Positions 1 through 10,382 of a stretch of DNA of 64,000 nt are shown one piece after another; position 1 is the first letter of the stretch; the number at the start of each line of letters is the position of its first letter. Origin of the DNA: Prochlorococcus sp. scB241_528O2 (GTDB lineage Bacteria; Cyanobacteriota; Cyanobacteriia; PCC-6307; Cyanobiaceae); NCBI GenBank assembly GCA_000634115.1, contig JFLJ01000137.1, positions 1-64,000 of the forward strand, read 5' to 3'. The translations under genes and the position numbers were made by a program. The notes under the pieces are model-generated. The model saw only the letters and a program-made list of their open reading frames with translations. It searched no databases and had not been told where the DNA came from.

Positions 1-179
1 TGAAAATTTTGTTATCAACTATATATTAATTCCATAAAAGTTTTGATCAATAATTTTTATAATTTAATTTCCTAAAAATCCAAAAATATATTTTTATTTT
101 TTATTAATATTCAACACGTTACATTTTGTGGACTTACTAAAGTTAGTTTGTAATGATATATCTAATAAATTAAGTCTTA

Positions 180-1550
180 ATGGTTTGCGGAAGCAAAAAG
201 AAGTCATATCTTAAATCCCAAAATTTAAAGATTTTTGGCCAAGGTAAAGTAAATGGAATAGTTGAAATAAGTGGCGCAAAAAATTCGGCCTTAGTATTAC
301 TAGTAGCAACATTACTAACTAATGAAAGAATAATTCTTGAGAATGTTCCTCGTCTTACTGATATTGAAAAAATGGAAAATATCCTTAAGAATTTAGGAGT
401 TAATTTAGTAGATAAAAATAACAAATTAGAGATAGATTCAAAAAATATTTCTTTTAAAGAACTTCCATATGAACTTGTTAATGGACTAAGAGCTAGTTTC
501 TTTTGCATCGGTGCACTTTTGAGTAAATTTGGAGAGGCTACAGTTCCCTTACCTGGAGGGTGCAAAATTGGCTCAAGACCAATAGATGAACACATTAATG
601 GACTTAAAGCATTAGGGGCGGAAATTATTATTGAAGAAGGAATTGTCAAAGCAAAAATAAAGGGAAAGAAAAATAAACTTCATGGTACCAATATCAAATT
701 AAAATGCCCAAGCGTAGGTGCAACGGAAACACTCATAATGGCTGCATCATTAGCAGAAGGAAGAACTATTATTGAGAATGCTGCAAGAGAACCTGAAGTT
801 CAAGATTTATGCCACATGCTTAATAAAATGGGGGCAAAAATTTACAACTCTGGTAAACAAAATATAATTATCGATGGAGTTAACAAGCTTGGTGGATGTA
901 CTCATAAAGTAATTCCAGATCGAATAGAAGCTGGAACTTTTCTAATAGCTGCTGCTGCAACTTCTTCTACAATAAGAATTTCTCCTGTTATTCCTAATCA
1001 TCTTAAAGCTGTTATCAATAAGCTTCAAGAGAGTGGGAGTGAAATTACGATCAAAGATAATTCAATTACAATCAAAGGTAAAGAGATAAAAGGAGTAGAT
1101 ATTAATACAGCTCCCTTTCCAGGATTTCCTACTGATTTGCAGGCACCATTTACAGCTCTTATGACTATCGCCAATGGTGAATCTAAGATAACTGAAACAA
1201 TTTTCGAAAACAGAATGAATCACATTCATTTACTTAATAAAATGGGTGCCAACATAAAATTAAATAAAAATGTAGCGCATATTAAAGGTGTTAAAACAAT
1301 TAAGGGTATGAATCTAGTTGGCTCAGATTTAAGATCATCAGCTGCATTAATAATTGCTGGGATTATCGCTAAAGGCATTAGTAGGGTATATGGTTTAGAA
1401 CATTTGGATAGAGGCTATGAAAATTTTGAATCAAAACTAAAAACATTAGGTATTGAAATAACTAGAGAATTGAGTATAGAAAACCTTTCGGAGAAAGAAT
1501 ATAAAATTAATCCAGAATTAGAGGAAATCCGACATATTAAAGCAGCCTAA
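180..1550 (+). CDS. murA: UDP-N-acetylglucosamine 1-carboxyvinyltransferase
   Basis: 456 aa; EPSP-synthase-like family; motifs ISGAKNSAL, LPGGCKIGSRPID, PTDLQAPF typical of MurA. Confidence 0.96.
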   Translation: MVCGSKKKSYLKSQNLKIFGQGKVNGIVEISGAKNSALVLLVATLLTNERIILENVPRLTDIEKMENILKNLGVNLVDKNNKLEIDSKNISFKELPYELVNGLRASFFCIGALLSKFGEATVPLPGGCKIGSRPIDEHINGLKALGAEIIIEEGIVKAKIKGKKNKLHGTNIKLKCPSVGATETLIMAASLAEGRTIIENAAREPEVQDLCHMLNKMGAKIYNSGKQNIIIDGVNKLGGCTHKVIPDRIEAGTFLIAAAATSSTIRISPVIPNHLKAVINKLQESGSEITIKDNSITIKGKEIKGVDINTAPFPGFPTDLQAPFTALMTIANGESKITETIFENRMNHIHLLNKMGANIKLNKNVAHIKGVKTIKGMNLVGSDLRSSAALIIAGIIAKGISRVYGLEHLDRGYENFESKLKTLGIEITRELSIENLSEKEYKINPELEEIRHIKAA

Positions 1551-1584
1551 AAAATCAAATATATTTCAATGCTGAATAAATCAA

Positions 1585-1695
1585 TTAAATATAAGCAATA
1601 TTAATTAAAGAAATACAACCAAAAAACAAAAGTAACATCACTAAAAAACGATTAGACCAAATTTTACTTAAACCATTAAATTGAAAGTTATTCAT
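1585..1695 (-). CDS. Putative 36-aa single-pass membrane peptide (not in ORF track)
   Basis: Hand translation of minus strand: MNNFQFNGLSKIWSNRFLVMLLLFFGCISLINIAYI*; one hydrophobic segment; start overlaps the stop of the preceding mini-ORF. Confidence 0.45.
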   Translation of the reverse strand: MNNFQFNGLSKIWSNRFLVMLLLFFGCISLINIAYI

Positions 1696-1796
1696 ACCCA
1701 AGTTCCGCCATTATTTCCAAAAGCTGTAAGTATAGTTACTGCAAGAAAAAGATAAGGCGCAAATTTTAAAGACAATTTTTTTTGAGTTTTAGACAT
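1692..1796 (-). CDS. Putative 34-aa single-pass membrane peptide (not in ORF track)
   Basis: Hand translation of minus strand: MSKTQKKLSLKFAPYLFLAVTILTAFGNNGGTWV*; basic N-terminus then a TM-like segment; ATGA overlap with next mini-ORF. Confidence 0.5.
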   Translation of the reverse strand: MSKTQKKLSLKFAPYLFLAVTILTAFGNNGGTWV

Positions 1797-2082
1797 TAAT
1801 TTTTTTTATTTAATATAGCATAATATTACTTAATATGAAGCTTTTCTTTAAAAGTAATAGGTTTATGTCTTACTTAGCTACATAAATGTATCATATATGT
1901 TTAGCTATAGGTTTTTCTCGTATTATTTGTTATCAAATCCAATGAAAGATTCTACCTTTTTAGTTGCAAAACATTATTTGAGTCCACAAGTAATCTTGAT
2001 CACTTACTTTTAACCGCAAAATGCATAGTCAATAAAATCATTTTTGTTATAATAAAAAAGTTCATTATTTTTCAAAAACCTT

Positions 2083-2164
2083 GGGAGCGTGGTGGAATTG
2101 GTAGACGCACCGCACTCAAAATGCGGCACCTTCGGGTATGTCGGTTCAAGTCCGACCGCTCCCA
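2083..2164 (+). tRNA. tRNA-Leu (anticodon CAA)
   Basis: Acceptor GGGAGCG/CGCTCCC pairs; anticodon loop CTCAAAA; long variable arm typical of tRNA-Leu; GGTTCAAGTCC T-arm. Confidence 0.95.
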
Positions 2165-2169
2165 CTTTG

Positions 2170-3345
2170 ATGAATACTTATAGTCGATTCGATATATCTT
2201 TCAAAAAAGGAAAAGGTTGTTGGCTTTGGGATAAAAAAGGTAAAAAGTATCTTGATGCAGTCGCAGGGATAGCTACTTGTAGTCTTGGTCATAGCGATAG
2301 AGTTTTAAGAAGAAAGTTATCAAATCAACTAAAAAAGATTCAACACATTTCAAATCTCTACAACATTGAAGAACAAGAGCAATTAAGTAGAACTTTAATA
2401 AATATTAGTTGTGCTGAAAGCGTTTTTTTCTGCAATAGTGGAGCGGAAGCAAATGAATCAGCCATTAAATTAATTAAGAAATATGGAAATGCAACAAATG
2501 AAAGTAAAGAGTCAATTATTCTCGCAGCTGAATCTAGTTTTCATGGCAGAACACTAGCCGCCTTGAGTGCTACTGGTCAACCTAAATACCAAAAAGGTTT
2601 CGAACCAATGATTAAAGGGTTCAAATTTTTTAAATTTAACAATTTTGATTCTGTAAAAAAATTATTTGATGAATGTGAAAATAATGATCAAAAAATTTCT
2701 GGCGTTTTAGTTGAACCAATACAAGGAGAAGGTGGAGTAATACCTGGAAGTAAAAGATTTTTTAAAAGCTTAAGAGAAATATGCGATAAACATAATTCTC
2801 TTCTCATTTTTGATGAAGTCCAAAGTGGGGTAGGTCGAACTGGGAAAATGTGGGGCTATCAGAATTTAGGAATTGAACCTGATGGATTTACTCTCGCCAA
2901 AGGATTAGGTGGAGGTCACGCAATTGGAGCATTATTGGTAAAAGAAAAAGCTAATATTTTTTCTCCTGGAGACCATGCAAGTACTTTTGGAGGAAATCCG
3001 TTCGCCTGTAAGGCTGCCTTAACTGTATTGGAAGAAATCAATAAAAGAAATCTTGTCAATAATGTTTATTTAAGAGGGAAACAATTAAGTACTGGCTTTG
3101 AAGAATTATCAAAAAAATTTCCTAATATTATCAACAGTAAAAGGGGTTTAGGTTTAATACAAGGTCTTGTTATTAATGATAATTATACAGATGCAAAAAA
3201 AATCACATTAAAAGCTTTTGAAAAAGGATTACTTGTAGTCCCCGCAGGTGGAAACGTTGTTAGGATTGTCCCGCCATTAATTATATCTAGACGAGAAATT
3301 AGCATCCTTTTAGATAAACTAAATTCTATTTTTGAAGAGATATAG
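2170..3345 (+). CDS. argD: Acetylornithine aminotransferase
   Basis: Class-III PLP aminotransferase motifs (NSGAEANE, FDEVQSGVGRTG, TLAKGLGGG). The ORF-track start at 2089 lies inside the tRNA; first ATG after the tRNA is at 2170. Confidence 0.93.
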   Translation: MNTYSRFDISFKKGKGCWLWDKKGKKYLDAVAGIATCSLGHSDRVLRRKLSNQLKKIQHISNLYNIEEQEQLSRTLINISCAESVFFCNSGAEANESAIKLIKKYGNATNESKESIILAAESSFHGRTLAALSATGQPKYQKGFEPMIKGFKFFKFNNFDSVKKLFDECENNDQKISGVLVEPIQGEGGVIPGSKRFFKSLREICDKHNSLLIFDEVQSGVGRTGKMWGYQNLGIEPDGFTLAKGLGGGHAIGALLVKEKANIFSPGDHASTFGGNPFACKAALTVLEEINKRNLVNNVYLRGKQLSTGFEELSKKFPNIINSKRGLGLIQGLVINDNYTDAKKITLKAFEKGLLVVPAGGNVVRIVPPLIISRREISILLDKLNSIFEEI

Positions 3346-3359
3346 ACCTTTAAAAAATT

Positions 3360-4592
3360 GTGAAAAATACTAATTTAAAACCTTTTGAATTAATATCGCC
3401 TAAATCCGAAAGGGATAATATCAAGTTAGGTTTATCTAGGATTAGAAATGTTCTGCGAGAACTTGGTAATCCTTGCGGGAATATTCCCGCAATACAAATT
3501 ATTGGAACTAATGGGAAAGGCTCTATTGCAGCATTTTTAGAGAGTATACTTTTTGAAGCTAAAAAGAATTTTGGTGTAACTACTTCTCCTCACCTTTTTG
3601 ATATATCTGAGAGAATTAGAATTAATAAAAAAAATATTAACAAAAATGATTTTGAAAAAATTTATAGAGTAATTGAAGAAAAATTTTCAAAATATGAATT
3701 AACTCCTTTTGAAAAAATTATATGCTGTGCACTAAATTTTTTTAATAGCAAGCAAGTTGAATTGCTGATTCTTGAAGCTGGATTAGGAGGGCGATTAGAC
3801 GCTACAACAGCTCATCAATTAAGGCCAATAATAGCTATTGGGAACATTGGCTTAGACCATAAAGAATTTCTTGGAGATACTATTGAAAAAATTACAATTG
3901 AAAAATTAGCAGTTATTGAAAAGAACTCAATTGTTATCTCGTGCAATCAAAACAGTAAAGTTGAAAATTTAATAAACAATAAAATTGAAGAGGTTGGAGC
4001 GGAAATTATCTGGAAAAATTCAATTTCAGATAGATATCAGCTTGGATTGAAAGGAATTTTCCAAAAGCAAAATGCTTCAGTCGCGATTGGGGCGATTGAG
4101 GCTTTAAATAAATTGGGATTCAATATTAAAGAAAAACATATTTATGAAGGTCTTAAAAAAACAACTTGGAAAGGAAGGCTTGAAATAATAAATTATTTAA
4201 ACAAAAAAATACTTGTAGATTGTGCGCATAACCTTCCTGCGGCAAAAGCACTTTCAAATGAGCGAAACAACTGGGTGTATGAAGAAGAGGGCATTTATTG
4301 GATTTTAGGTGTTCAAAAACAAAAAGATATATATGCAATATTAAAAATACTTCTAAAGAAAAATGATCACTTATTACTTGTGCCAGTTCCAAATCAACCT
4401 AGTTGGAAGTTAAAAGAACTCTACGAAATTAAAGGCATTGACTTGCAACAAATAACTGAGTTTGAGACCTTTGAATTAGCTATTGAGTATTTATTTGCCC
4501 TTAAAAAATGGCCACTTAATCTTCCTGTTTTAACAGGTTCAATTTTTTTAGTTGCAGAGTTTATGAAGTTTGCAAATAAACAGAAATATTAA
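3360..4592 (+). CDS. folC: Bifunctional folylpolyglutamate/dihydrofolate synthase
   Basis: GTG start; IIGTNGKGS P-loop, LEAGLGGRLDATT motif. Confidence 0.93.
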   Translation: MKNTNLKPFELISPKSERDNIKLGLSRIRNVLRELGNPCGNIPAIQIIGTNGKGSIAAFLESILFEAKKNFGVTTSPHLFDISERIRINKKNINKNDFEKIYRVIEEKFSKYELTPFEKIICCALNFFNSKQVELLILEAGLGGRLDATTAHQLRPIIAIGNIGLDHKEFLGDTIEKITIEKLAVIEKNSIVISCNQNSKVENLINNKIEEVGAEIIWKNSISDRYQLGLKGIFQKQNASVAIGAIEALNKLGFNIKEKHIYEGLKKTTWKGRLEIINYLNKKILVDCAHNLPAAKALSNERNNWVYEEEGIYWILGVQKQKDIYAILKILLKKNDHLLLVPVPNQPSWKLKELYEIKGIDLQQITEFETFELAIEYLFALKKWPLNLPVLTGSIFLVAEFMKFANKQKY

Positions 4593-5944
4593 ATATTAAA
4601 TTGTTCTTTTATTTCCCAACCCTCTAATTTACCTGGATTCAATAGTCCTTTAGGATCAAATTTTAGTTTCGCTTTTACTTGATCAGCATCCACCACTCCA
4701 AGGCCTCCGCCTTCGACAGTTAAAACATGGGGATTAAAAATAAACGCTCCCAGATTCTTACAATCATCCATTATTTCATTTAATTCTTCTACTCCATTCC
4801 ACTTTAATACTGGCAAAGCAGCTAATCGAGGTGATCCTTGCTGTGAGACTGCCTCTATATGCCATAGTACTTTTTTATTCCATTTTTTTCTTATAACACT
4901 AATCAACTCTAGTTCATTATTCAATGGCAAAAGCATCTGTAAATATGTCCAATTTTTATCCCTAGATCTCATATGAAGAGTTGTATGATTCCATACGACT
5001 TCAGAAATTCCATTAACGAGTTTTTCTTCTTCTCCAAGAAGAGAAAATTCAACATTGAATTTTTTACATATCGGCTCGATTGTTCTTATCCCTCCGAGAG
5101 TAGTTTGAATTAATATCTTGTGGCTTCTAGCTTTACTTTTAAACCATGTTGGCATTTGATCTACAATTTCTCCTTCAAGAATTGCCCCTAGTTTCAGATC
5201 AATTGCCGCACTAGTAAGAGTTTTTAATATTTCTATTGTTTTTTTAAATTCAATACAGTCTATAACTATTGAATACCACCTACGTTTGATATCAGTAGCA
5301 AGTAATAAAGAAGTAATGATTCCATTAGTCCCGTAAGCATGATTTAAAGGTTCTGATTCTTCAGCATTGAATTTTAATAATTCAGGTTTTTCATTCATTG
5401 TCACTGCTTCTAAACCTATAAGATTGCCAGGATCTCTTAAGAATCCCCACCTAATTGATCCAATCCCTCCTGATCCTCCTGCAATAAAGCCTCCAATTGT
5501 AGCGGTTTTCCAAGTACTAGGAAGCAACCTTAATTCCCTACCATATTTCTCTAATTGTTTGTTCAAATCTCCCATTACACAGCCAGACTGGACTTTTACA
5601 AAACCTGTATCTGGATCAAAGTCTTCTAGCTTATCAAAGCGATTCATATGCATAACAACTCCCTTAAACAAAGGGACTGCTTGTCCATAATTACCAGTAC
5701 CTGAACCCCTTAAAGTAAGTGGGATAGAAAATTCCCAACAAATTTCTGCTACTTTCATTAATGCATTATGGTCACTAGGTCTTACCACCAAATCAGCAAA
5801 ACAACCATCTAATTTTTCGGTAAGAACAGGAGAATAGTTATAAAAATCTTTTGAAAGTCTTTTTACGTCAGATTGGCTTTCTATAATTTCTAAGTTATTA
5901 ACTTGTCTAAAGTTTTCTATAAATTTTAGATTATTTGATGACAT
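4589..5944 (-). CDS. FAD-binding oxidase (GlcD/PCMH-type FAD domain)
   Basis: PCMH FAD-binding signature (LRGSGTGNYGQAVPL, GGFIAGGSGGIGSIRWG) and C-terminal FNPHVLTVEGGG. Confidence 0.85.
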   Translation of the reverse strand: MSSNNLKFIENFRQVNNLEIIESQSDVKRLSKDFYNYSPVLTEKLDGCFADLVVRPSDHNALMKVAEICWEFSIPLTLRGSGTGNYGQAVPLFKGVVMHMNRFDKLEDFDPDTGFVKVQSGCVMGDLNKQLEKYGRELRLLPSTWKTATIGGFIAGGSGGIGSIRWGFLRDPGNLIGLEAVTMNEKPELLKFNAEESEPLNHAYGTNGIITSLLLATDIKRRWYSIVIDCIEFKKTIEILKTLTSAAIDLKLGAILEGEIVDQMPTWFKSKARSHKILIQTTLGGIRTIEPICKKFNVEFSLLGEEEKLVNGISEVVWNHTTLHMRSRDKNWTYLQMLLPLNNELELISVIRKKWNKKVLWHIEAVSQQGSPRLAALPVLKWNGVEELNEIMDDCKNLGAFIFNPHVLTVEGGGLGVVDADQVKAKLKFDPKGLLNPGKLEGWEIKEQFNI

Positions 5945-5983
5945 TAAGAATTTTTTCTATATTTTGTATTTAAATCTAGTCGA

Positions 5984-7216
5984 TTAGTAAAGTAAATCGC
6001 CTTTTATAAAAACTTTTCTTTTTAAAGTGCTCGAAAAAACATCTGCCCACCTTTGTGCATCTAAAATCACGAAGTCAGCAGGACAACCCTTTTTGATTAA
6101 ACCATCCCATTTTAAATTTAATAATCTGCTTGGAGCTAAAAAAATAGAAGACAGAGTCATTCTCTCCCAAGGATTTAGCTGAAGCATAGGTATTGAGCAA
6201 GACATCATATAAAAGGGATCAAAATTACCAAATGGATACCAAGGATCCTGAACGTTATCACTACCAATAGATACATCCACATGTAATTGTTGTAATTGTT
6301 TTATTGGCGCAACTGGTCTATTTAAAGAGGTAGTTTTATTATTTCGATTGAGTAGCCAAAAATTTGTCAAAGGTAAAGCGATAACTTTAATATTTTTCTC
6401 AGCGATTTTTTTTCCTAAATCTAGAATCTCACTATCTTTTAGTGAAATAAGACTGCTCAAATGACTACAAGTAATCGGAATGCTAATTTTTAGATTTTCG
6501 ATTGTTTCTAATAAAACTTTTATTCCTGCTCCAGGTTCAATAGTTGACTCATCTATGTGTAAATCAATTTCTAATTTGTATTTACTCGCGAGAAGTAGCA
6601 TCTTTGCGAGAAATTTGCTTGTATCTTTTTTATTAAAAGGGGGAACAATAACACCTCCTAAAATACCTCCATGAGAGGATAATAATTTTGCTAACTCTTC
6701 TCCATTTGAAGTATCCCAGAATTCTAGTGGTGCTAAAGCAACGAATTGTAATGTCAACTCAGATAAATATTTTTTTTGTAATTTAAAAAGCTGAATCCAA
6801 ATATCAATCGATTGACTTTTGTATGTATCAATATGACTTCTAATAGCTCGGTATCCATTTTTTATGGCAAGTTTCAATGATTTCTCAACTCTCTCTATGA
6901 CTTTATCTGTAGTTCTAGTTTTATGTTCTTCGAGATTTACTGATAATGCACCTCCATAGTTTGATTCCAGATTAGGAAAATCCGCCCATGTAAAAGATTT
7001 ATCAAAATGTGAATGCGTCTCAACAAATCTTGGGAGTAAAATATTTTTTGGTTTTTTATCTGTATTTCTTAAAGGCTTTAATTCAGAAACAAATCCATTC
7101 TCCCAAGCTATGGCAACAGAACATAAATCTTCTACATCAATATTGAGGTTATCAAAATCTTCTATAAAAAAAAGGCTTCTGGGAATAAGAACCTCAGCTG
7201 TGCCGGAATTACTCAA
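5984..7216 (-). CDS. Amidohydrolase, cytosine-deaminase-like
   Basis: Metal-binding HSHFDK, DLHIDE, TCSHLSSL, SIGSDNVQDPW motifs as in the CodA/AtzC family. Confidence 0.8.
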   Translation of the reverse strand: MSNSGTAEVLIPRSLFFIEDFDNLNIDVEDLCSVAIAWENGFVSELKPLRNTDKKPKNILLPRFVETHSHFDKSFTWADFPNLESNYGGALSVNLEEHKTRTTDKVIERVEKSLKLAIKNGYRAIRSHIDTYKSQSIDIWIQLFKLQKKYLSELTLQFVALAPLEFWDTSNGEELAKLLSSHGGILGGVIVPPFNKKDTSKFLAKMLLLASKYKLEIDLHIDESTIEPGAGIKVLLETIENLKISIPITCSHLSSLISLKDSEILDLGKKIAEKNIKVIALPLTNFWLLNRNNKTTSLNRPVAPIKQLQQLHVDVSIGSDNVQDPWYPFGNFDPFYMMSCSIPMLQLNPWERMTLSSIFLAPSRLLNLKWDGLIKKGCPADFVILDAQRWADVFSSTLKRKVFIKGDLLY

Positions 7217-7344
7217 AATTTTAAATTTTCTTTTATCTTAAAACATTAGAAAACATTACTGAAAAAGAAAATAATTCAAATTGCGCTTAAAGATAAAAAT
7301 AACTATGAAAAATTACCCTTGAGTTGGTAAATTTATATATGTAA

Positions 7345-7418
7345 GGCGGGCGTCGCCAATTGGTTAAGGCAGCGGCTTGTGGCGCCGCTATTCGGGGGTT
7401 CGAATCCCCTCGCTCGCC
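7345..7418 (+). tRNA. tRNA-His (anticodon GTG)
   Basis: Acceptor GCGGGCG/CGCTCGC, anticodon GTG, T-arm GGTTCGAATCC; G-1 (7345) opposite C73 (7418) encoded, characteristic of tRNA-His. Confidence 0.94.
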
Positions 7419-7489
7419 CTCAAAAAATTGCATCAAGATTATTTAATTTGTAATTTTGAATTAAAGAATCATAAAAAATTCCTAGCAAA

Positions 7490-8884
7490 GTGCTAACAAA
7501 AACAAAACAAGAAGAAAAAAAAATTCCAAATAATCCAACTAATGGTAGTTATTGGATAACAACATTTGGATGCCAAATGAACAAAGCCGATTCTGAGAGA
7601 ATGGCTGGAACATTAGAGAAAATGGGATACATCAGAGCAGATCATGAATTAAATGCCGATTTGGTCTTATACAATACGTGTACAATCAGAGATAATGCAG
7701 AACAAAAAGTTTATAGCTTTCTAGGAAGACAAGCAAAAAGAAAGCACAAAACCCCTAACTTAAAACTCGTTGTTGCTGGTTGCCTTGCTCAGCAAGAGGG
7801 AGAGTCCTTACTTAGAAGGGTGCCAGAATTAGATCTAGTAATGGGGCCTCAACACGTTAATAACCTTGAGAACTTATTGGTTAAGGTTGATTTAGGTAAT
7901 CAAGTCGCTGCTACAGAGGAAACCTTCATTTCTGAAGACATAACAAGTGCGAGAAGAGAAAGCTCTATTTGTGGTTGGGTGAATATCATATATGGATGCA
8001 ATGAAAGATGTTCATATTGTGTAGTTCCCTCTGTAAGAGGTAAAGAGCAATCAAGATATCCAAATGCGATAAAAAGTGAGATACAAAAATTAGCGGATGA
8101 TAATTTTAAAGAAATTACTCTTTTAGGGCAGAATATTGATGCGTATGGAAGAGATCTTCCAGGAACGACAAAAGAGGGAAGAAAAGAAAATACTCTAACT
8201 GATCTTTTATATTACATTCATGATGTTAATGGGATTAGTAGAATTAGATTTGCTACTAGTCATCCAAGATATTTTTCAAAAAGATTGATTCACGCTTGTT
8301 ATCATTTGGATAAAGTTTGTGAACATTTCCATATTCCCTTCCAAAGTGGGAATGATGAAATCTTAAAGCAAATGTCTAGAGGATACACTATCAAAAAGTA
8401 TAAAAATATCATTGAGAATATAAGATCATTAATGCCAAATGCATCAATCACAGCTGATGCTATAGTTGCTTTCCCAGGAGAAACAGAACAACAATATCAA
8501 GATACATTGAGACTTGTATCAGATATTGGTTTTGACCAAGTAAACACAGCAGCATACTCTCCAAGACCAAATACTCCTGCGGCAGTTTGGAGTAATCAAA
8601 TTCCTGAAGAAGTAAAAAAAGCAAGATTGCAAGAAATAAATGCTTTGGTCGAGACTACTGCTAGAAGCAGAAATCAAAGATACATTAACAATATTGAAGG
8701 TGTCTTAATTGAGGGTATAAATCCAAAAAATTCATCACAAATTATGGGTAGAACAAGAACAAATAGATTAACTTTCGTAAAGATTCCCAAAAACATTAAA
8801 TTTAATTTTTCATTAGGAGACGAGATAGATGTCAGAATAAATGAAGCAAGACCTTTTTCTTTGACAGGTGAACTTTGCATATAA
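7490..8884 (+). CDS. miaB: tRNA-2-methylthio-N6-dimethylallyladenosine synthase
   Basis: [11 protein letters not shown]-terminus, radical [15 protein letters not shown] domain; GTG start. Confidence 0.96.
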   Translation: MLTKTKQEEKKIPNNPTNGSYWITTFGCQMNKADSERMAGTLEKMGYIRADHELNADLVLYNTCTIRDNAEQKVYSFLGRQAKRKHKTPNLKLVVAGCLAQQEGESLLRRVPELDLVMGPQHVNNLENLLVKVDLGNQVAATEETFISEDITSARRESSICGWVNIIYGCNERCSYCVVPSVRGKEQSRYPNAIKSEIQKLADDNFKEITLLGQNIDAYGRDLPGTTKEGRKENTLTDLLYYIHDVNGISRIRFATSHPRYFSKRLIHACYHLDKVCEHFHIPFQSGNDEILKQMSRGYTIKKYKNIIENIRSLMPNASITADAIVAFPGETEQQYQDTLRLVSDIGFDQVNTAAYSPRPNTPAAVWSNQIPEEVKKARLQEINALVETTARSRNQRYINNIEGVLIEGINPKNSSQIMGRTRTNRLTFVKIPKNIKFNFSLGDEIDVRINEARPFSLTGELCI

Positions 8885-8896
8885 TTTTTATAAATA

Positions 8897-9961
8897 ATGA
8901 TGGGTAAGGAAAAATGCATTGGACTGATATTTGGTGGTTATTCCAATGAACATGATGTATCGATCTCCTCTGCAAAGACTGTTTTTCAAGCCTTAAATTC
9001 AAAAATAATTAAACAACGCTTTAAAGTTAAGGCCTTTTTCATAAACAGAGATGGAGATTGGCTTGATAGTGATCTTTCTGAAAAGATCCTAATTGGTGAA
9101 ATTGAAAGAGATACAATAAAAAAACAAGAAACTGTATGTCAAAAAAAAATAAACTTCCTAGACGGAATTGATTTCCAAAATGTTGATATTTGGTTTCCTC
9201 TGCTGCATGGATTTAATGGAGAAGACGGCTCAATTCATGGATTACTAAAATTTACTAAGAAACCCTTAGTAGGATGTGGGATTTTAGGCTCTGCACTTGG
9301 AATGGACAAAATATTGACGAAAACAATTTTCTCAAATCTTAAAATTCCACAAGTTAATTATCTAGTTTTTGAAAATGAAGATCTAAATGATAAAGAAGTA
9401 AAAAAAAAGTTAATTGATGAGATATCAAAAAAATTAAATTTCCCTGTTTTTGTAAAACCTTCTAACTCTGGATCCTCCCTTGGTATTTCAAAGGTTATAA
9501 ATGAATCAGAATTATTACAAGCCCTAGAAAAGGCTTGGGAAATAGATTCAAGAATTTTAGTAGAGGAAGGCTTAGAGGTAAGAGAGATTGAATGCGGAAT
9601 AATTGGGACTTCAAAACTTTTAACCTCTGAGATAGGCGAAGTAAAGTATGAAAGTGATTGGTATGATTACGATTCAAAATACAACTCAAATAATAAGATA
9701 ACTATCCCAGCCGAAATAGATTCTAAAATAACCAAACAAATTAAAGAAATTGCTATTCAAAGTTGTAGAGCACTAAATATTTTTGGTTTTGCAAGGGTCG
9801 ATTTCTTTTTAGAAAAATCTTCAAATAAAATTTTGTTAAATGAAATAAATACAATTCCTGGTTTTACAAAAAACAGTATGTTTCCAATGCTTTGGAAAGC
9901 TTCAGGTTTAAATATTGAACAACTTGTGGCTAAACTAATAGATATATCTTTAGATTCATAA
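8897..9961 (+). CDS. ddl: D-alanine--D-alanine ligase
   Basis: FGGYSNEHDVSISSA, VKPSNSGSSLGISKV, INTIPGFTKNSMFP ATP-grasp motifs. Confidence 0.95.
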   Translation: MMGKEKCIGLIFGGYSNEHDVSISSAKTVFQALNSKIIKQRFKVKAFFINRDGDWLDSDLSEKILIGEIERDTIKKQETVCQKKINFLDGIDFQNVDIWFPLLHGFNGEDGSIHGLLKFTKKPLVGCGILGSALGMDKILTKTIFSNLKIPQVNYLVFENEDLNDKEVKKKLIDEISKKLNFPVFVKPSNSGSSLGISKVINESELLQALEKAWEIDSRILVEEGLEVREIECGIIGTSKLLTSEIGEVKYESDWYDYDSKYNSNNKITIPAEIDSKITKQIKEIAIQSCRALNIFGFARVDFFLEKSSNKILLNEINTIPGFTKNSMFPMLWKASGLNIEQLVAKLIDISLDS

Positions 9962-9971
9962 TTCAAATCAA

Positions 9972-10382
9972 ATGTTGCATGGACTTCTTTGGTTACCATT
10001 ACTGTTAATCTTCATATTATTGACTGCTTTAGGATGGTTAGAAAGAAGAAGGCAAAACCTTTTTAGGAGCTGGGCTAATGGTTCTGAACTTTGCAAGTTA
10101 GATAGTTCAGGTGCAGCGTCCTTAAAAGATGGGGAATTAAGATGGAGCGCATTTGAAGCTGGAAAATTTGAAGAAAAAGATAGTTTCACAATCAAGACAC
10201 TCGAATTAGTTGAATTAATGGCCCTAACATCAGGAGAAGCTCCTCTGACAAGTGAATCTCAAGGGAAGTGCAGGCTTAGACTAGTCGGCAATGGGAAAGA
10301 GATGGATGTACCATTTTCAGACGCAGAAAAGGCGAGAGAATGGATGGAGCAATTGATGGAAAAAGCTCGATGTGACTTGTGA
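9972..10382 (+). CDS. Conserved cyanobacterial hypothetical protein, N-terminal TM
   Basis: 136 aa, hydrophobic N-terminus, sits between ddl and ftsQ and overlaps ftsQ start by 4 nt. Confidence 0.75.
   Translation: MLHGLLWLPLLLIFILLTALGWLERRRQNLFRSWANGSELCKLDSSGAASLKDGELRWSAFEAGKFEEKDSFTIKTLELVELMALTSGEAPLTSESQGKCRLRLVGNGKEMDVPFSDAEKAREWMEQLMEKARCDL

Noticed and set aside
170-649. 159-aa minus-strand ORF antisense to murA
   Set aside because: Shadow ORF opposite a clear MurA; low-complexity composition and no recognisable domain.
2089-2169. N-terminal extension of argD in the ORF track
   Set aside because: It is translated tRNA-Leu sequence; ATG at 2170 gives a normal ArgD start.
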